Shown: in pieces, positions 5,641 through 7,650 of the stretch | Layout: every line of letters starts with the position of its first letter | Position numbering within the stretch: position 1 is the stretch's first letter | Source: CAZTLI01 sp964614375 | GTDB lineage: Bacteria > Chloroflexota > Anaerolineae > Aggregatilineales > Phototrophicaceae | Direction: 5' to 3' | NCBI GenBank assembly: GCA_964614375.1 | Contig: CAZTLI010000262.1 | Coordinates: 1-7,650 of the forward strand | DNA: 7,650 bases | Program-made: the position numbers and the translations under genes | Notes under the pieces: generated by a model | Databases searched by the model: none | What the model was told of the DNA's origin: nothing | What the model saw: only the letters and a program-made list of their open reading frames with translations

Positions 5641-6204
5641 CTAGGTGATTAGTATAGATGGCTCGTCAAGGACAAATGCTGCGCCGCGATTTAGCGCCGT
5701 GTCATTCATAGCCAGCAAGCTGCGACGGTGCGCGGGGATATGGTCGTGCAAGGCCCTCCGCAGCGTTTCTATTGGCAACACGGGATGGGCTTGCAGCACC
5801 GCGCCCAACAGCACCATGTTCGCCAATTTGGAGCTGCCAATGTCCTCAGCGATGTCTGTCGCGGGGATATACAACGCCCGCAGGTCAGTCCGGGGACTGC
5901 GCGCATCGACCAATGACGCATTCACAACCAGCAAACCATCTGCCGCGATGAGGGGTTCATACTTTTCGTAGGATGGGTTGTTGAAGACGATTCCCACCTT
6001 TGGATAGCGCACAACAGGCGACCCTATCGGCTTATCGCTGATGACGACAAAACAGTGCGCCGTGCCCCCGCGCATTTCTGGCCCATAAGAGGGAATCCAC
6101 GTCACTTCCAATCCGGCTTCAAGCGCGGCATAGGCCAGCAGTTGTCCGGCGAACATCACGCCTTGTCCCCCAAAACCAGAGAGTACAAATTGTTCTTGCA
6201 GCAT
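5641..6204 (-). CDS. 2-oxoacid:ferredoxin oxidoreductase, gamma subunit
   Basis: The 187-residue gamma subunit of a multi-subunit enzyme that oxidatively decarboxylates a 2-oxoacid to its acyl-CoA and reduces ferredoxin. Family motifs are GFGGQGV (10-16, nucleotide-loop-like start of the catalytic gamma domain), SYGPEMRGGTAHC (39-51), a SDKPIGSPVV strand (56-65) and KLANMVLLGA (126-135). The length matches the KorC/VorC-type subunits. It is last of three genes in the order alpha, beta, gamma. It starts 12 bp after the beta stop, with a strong AAGGAGGG site that contains part of the beta TAA stop codon, so translation is probably coupled. Substrate choice (2-oxoglutarate or branched-chain 2-oxoacids) is not set by this subunit. 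A long stem-loop follows its stop. Confidence 0.92.
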   Translation of the reverse strand: MLQEQFVLSGFGGQGVMFAGQLLAYAALEAGLEVTWIPSYGPEMRGGTAHCFVVISDKPIGSPVVRYPKVGIVFNNPSYEKYEPLIAADGLLVVNASLVDARSPRTDLRALYIPATDIAEDIGSSKLANMVLLGAVLQAHPVLPIETLRRALHDHIPAHRRSLLAMNDTALNRGAAFVLDEPSILIT

Positions 6205-6210
6205 CGTGTT

Positions 6211-6218
6211 CCCTCCTT
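6211..6218 (-). promoter_or_regulatory. Shine-Dalgarno overlapping the beta-subunit stop
   Basis: AAGGAGGG (6218-6211 on the minus strand) includes the last two bases of the beta TAA stop and sits 6 nt before the gamma ATG. A ribosome ending beta is placed directly at the gamma start, consistent with equal subunit amounts. Confidence 0.7.
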
Positions 6219-7008
6219 ACAGGGTCTTCACCGCGTCAATGACTTTGTAATCACCGAGCGGGAAGTAGGGCAGCATATTGTCTTCAACCCATTGCAGCGA
6301 TTCTTGCGCCGTCAGCCCCCAGTTGGTCGGGCACGTCGATAGCAGTTCAACCATGCTGAAACCCAATCCCGCCATCTGCACTTTGAGCGCCGTGACGATG
6401 GCTTTTTTGGCTTTGCGGATATTGGTCGGGTCGTGCAGCGACCGCCGGACGATGTAGGCCGCCCCATCGGTCTGTGACAGGATTTCGCTCATCTTCATGG
6501 GATAACCCGCCAGTTCGACACTGCGCCCGAATGGTGACGAGGTGGTTACTTGACCGGGCAGGGATGTCGGGGCCATTTGCCCGCCTGTCATGCCATAGAT
6601 GGCGTTGTTGATGAACAGCGTCGTGATTTTTTCGCCGCGTCCCGCCACATGCAGGATTTCTGCCGCGCCAATCGACGCCAGATCGCCATCGCCCTGATAG
6701 GTGATGATGGTCTTATCGGGCTGTATCCGTTTGAGACCGGTCGCCATTGCCGGGGCGCGACCATGAGCCGCCTCGCAGCCATCGACATTGAAATAGTTAT
6801 AGGCAAAGACCGCACAGCCCACCGGCGCGACGATGACGGTCTGTTCGCGCAGATTCAATTCATCCAGCGCTTCCGCCAGCAGACGATGGGCGATGCCATG
6901 CGTACAGCCGGGGCAGTAATGGGTATACACATCCGATAGCGCTTCGGGACGCTGGTAAATGCGTTCCATCTCGGTATGACCGTATTGTGTTTCAACCATG
7001 ATTGTCAT
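6217..7008 (-). CDS. 2-oxoacid:ferredoxin oxidoreductase, beta (thiamine diphosphate) subunit
   Basis: The 263-residue cofactor-binding subunit. Visible motifs are HYCPGCTHGIAHRL (30-43), GCAVFAYNYF (64-73) and AAHGRAPAMATGLKR (80-94). The thiamine diphosphate/Mg signature runs from GDGD (106-109) through INNAIYGMTGGQMAPTS (133-149), followed by TTSSPFGR (155-162). A conserved LSTCPTNWG lies at 223-231. Every element is typical of KorB/VorA-class beta subunits and the length is normal. The ATG at 7008 is preferred because AGGAGG (7019-7014) lies 5 nt upstream; an in-frame ATG at 6999 is possible. It lies 9 bp after the alpha stop and 12 bp before gamma. The enzyme is cytoplasmic, oxygen-sensitive in most relatives, and links 2-oxoacid oxidation to reduced ferredoxin. 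Confidence 0.93.
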   Translation of the reverse strand: MTIMVETQYGHTEMERIYQRPEALSDVYTHYCPGCTHGIAHRLLAEALDELNLREQTVIVAPVGCAVFAYNYFNVDGCEAAHGRAPAMATGLKRIQPDKTIITYQGDGDLASIGAAEILHVAGRGEKITTLFINNAIYGMTGGQMAPTSLPGQVTTSSPFGRSVELAGYPMKMSEILSQTDGAAYIVRRSLHDPTNIRKAKKAIVTALKVQMAGLGFSMVELLSTCPTNWGLTAQESLQWVEDNMLPYFPLGDYKVIDAVKTL

Positions 7009-7013
7009 CGCAT

Positions 7014-7019
7014 CCTCCT
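7014..7019 (-). promoter_or_regulatory. Shine-Dalgarno overlapping the alpha-subunit stop
   Basis: AGGAGG (7019-7014 on the minus strand) shares its first two bases with the alpha TAG stop (7020-7018) and lies 5 nt before the beta ATG. This repeats the arrangement at the beta-gamma junction. Confidence 0.7.
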
Positions 7020-7650
7020 AAACCAGCGCGGCGGCACGGATTTCGTCCATGCGCGCTTGAATTGCAGTGAGAATTTCATCCGGCATCGGCACCATACCAC
7101 CCATCCGACCATAAAAGTTCACCGGGACGCGCCCATTGACCGCCAACCGCACGTCATCCACCATTTGTCCCGCGTTCATCTCGATGACCAGCATCGCGTT
7201 GACTGTTTGCGCCAGTTCCGCCAGTCGCACATCGGGGAAAGGCCACAACGATTGTGGACGGAAGAGACCCACAGGCAAACCCTGTTCGCGCGCCGCTTCC
7301 ACCGCTGTAAAGGCGATGCGTCCCGCCGTGCCAAAGCCGACAACCAGCAGTTCGGCGTCGTCTGTCGCGTATTCGGTTGAGCGTTGTTCGCTGGCTTTGA
7401 TCGCGGCGAGCTTCTCCTGCATCATCAGGTTATAGGCTTCGGCCTCATCCCCTTTGAGATAGAGCGAGGTGATGACATTGTTTTTGCGGCCTATCGCGCC
7501 CGTGAGTGCCCATTCGGGGCGGTCTTTCATCCGGGGCTGCATCGGCGGCAGTTCGCATGGCTCCATCATCTGCCCGATTTGCCCATCCGCCGCGATGAAG
7601 ACCATGTGGCGGTATTTTTCCGCGAGGTCAAATGCCAGCACCGTGTAATC
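7018..7650 (-). CDS. vorB: 2-oxoacid:ferredoxin oxidoreductase, alpha subunit (C-terminal part, VorB type)
   Basis: The frame is open to the window edge: codons for Asp-Tyr-Thr precede the GTG at 7641, so that GTG is not a start. About 210 C-terminal residues are present, and family length suggests roughly 150 more beyond 7650. The sequence has FDLAEKYRHMVFIAADGQIG followed by QMMEPCELPP, the VorB-like RPEWALTGAIGRKNNVITSL linker, then ELLVVGFGTAGRIAFTAV of the transketolase C-terminal-like domain. It ends with LFRPQSLWPFPD, VIEMNAGQMVDDVRLAVNG and FYGRMGGMVPMPDEIL. The last motif is characteristic of proteins named VorB (3-methyl-2-oxobutanoate:ferredoxin oxidoreductase). KorA-type use of 2-oxoglutarate cannot be excluded, since names in this family are often assigned without assay. 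A small [4Fe-4S] ferredoxin-like subunit often sits upstream of alpha and would lie outside the window. Confidence 0.88.
   Translation of the reverse strand, partial: DYTVLAFDLAEKYRHMVFIAADGQIGQMMEPCELPPMQPRMKDRPEWALTGAIGRKNNVITSLYLKGDEAEAYNLMMQEKLAAIKASEQRSTEYATDDAELLVVGFGTAGRIAFTAVEAAREQGLPVGLFRPQSLWPFPDVRLAELAQTVNAMLVIEMNAGQMVDDVRLAVNGRVPVNFYGRMGGMVPMPDEILTAIQARMDEIRAAALV

Noticed and set aside
6550..7380. Plus-strand open frames of 129 and 134 codons opposite the oxidoreductase genes
   Set aside because: The minus-strand proteins are clear family members. The plus-strand translations are His/Arg-rich shadows typical of codon-biased DNA.

Overview
This is a sugar-catabolism segment of a bacterial chromosome with moderately high G+C. 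The actinobacterial/Chloroflexota-type (short, class I) xylose isomerase, the VorB-type 2-oxoacid:ferredoxin oxidoreductase and the DUF433/DUF5615 gene pair together suggest a member of the Chloroflexota. This is inference from protein style only; no search was run. I saw no rRNA, tRNA, CRISPR array, insertion sequence or phage gene.

Left block, mostly + strand (1-3529). The window opens inside xylA (xylose isomerase, about 86 N-terminal residues missing), which ends at 908. A two-gene module on the minus strand follows: a DUF433 antitoxin-like gene (1131-1478) and, 3 bp downstream of it, a DUF5615 PIN-like toxin gene (933-1127). The toxin gene appears to have lost its middle third to half in frame. 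A short divergent promoter region (about 1479-1563) separates this pair from a + strand unit made of an unrecognised 156-residue protein (1564-2034) and xylB, xylulokinase (2039-3529), spaced by 4 bp. XylA and XylB convert D-xylose to D-xylulose 5-phosphate, which feeds the pentose phosphate pathway.

Right block, minus strand (7650 down to 3647). In transcription order this is the alpha subunit (C-terminal part only), beta and gamma of a 2-oxoacid:ferredoxin oxidoreductase, a 186-bp gap, a fumarylacetoacetate-hydrolase-superfamily protein of the 2-keto-3-deoxy-pentonate dehydratase kind, and an SMP-30/gluconolactonase-family sugar lactonase. The last two are enzyme types of the oxidative, non-phosphorylating (Weimberg-like) pentose route, which ends at 2-oxoglutarate. 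A 2-oxoacid:ferredoxin oxidoreductase could oxidise a product of that kind, or of branched-chain amino acid breakdown. The pentose dehydrogenase, sugar-acid dehydratase and semialdehyde dehydrogenase needed for a complete oxidative route are not in the window.

The two blocks converge at 3530-3646, which holds a perfect 8-bp stem-loop. The 186-bp gap at 5455-5640 holds a long stem-loop whose wobble pattern points to an RNA structure on the minus strand, plus an inverted repeat overlapping a possible -10 box in front of the FAH-family gene. The points most worth a second look are the internally deleted toxin, the long stem-loop, and the pairing of isomerase-route and oxidative-route pentose genes. 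I found no clear sign of a wholly new system.
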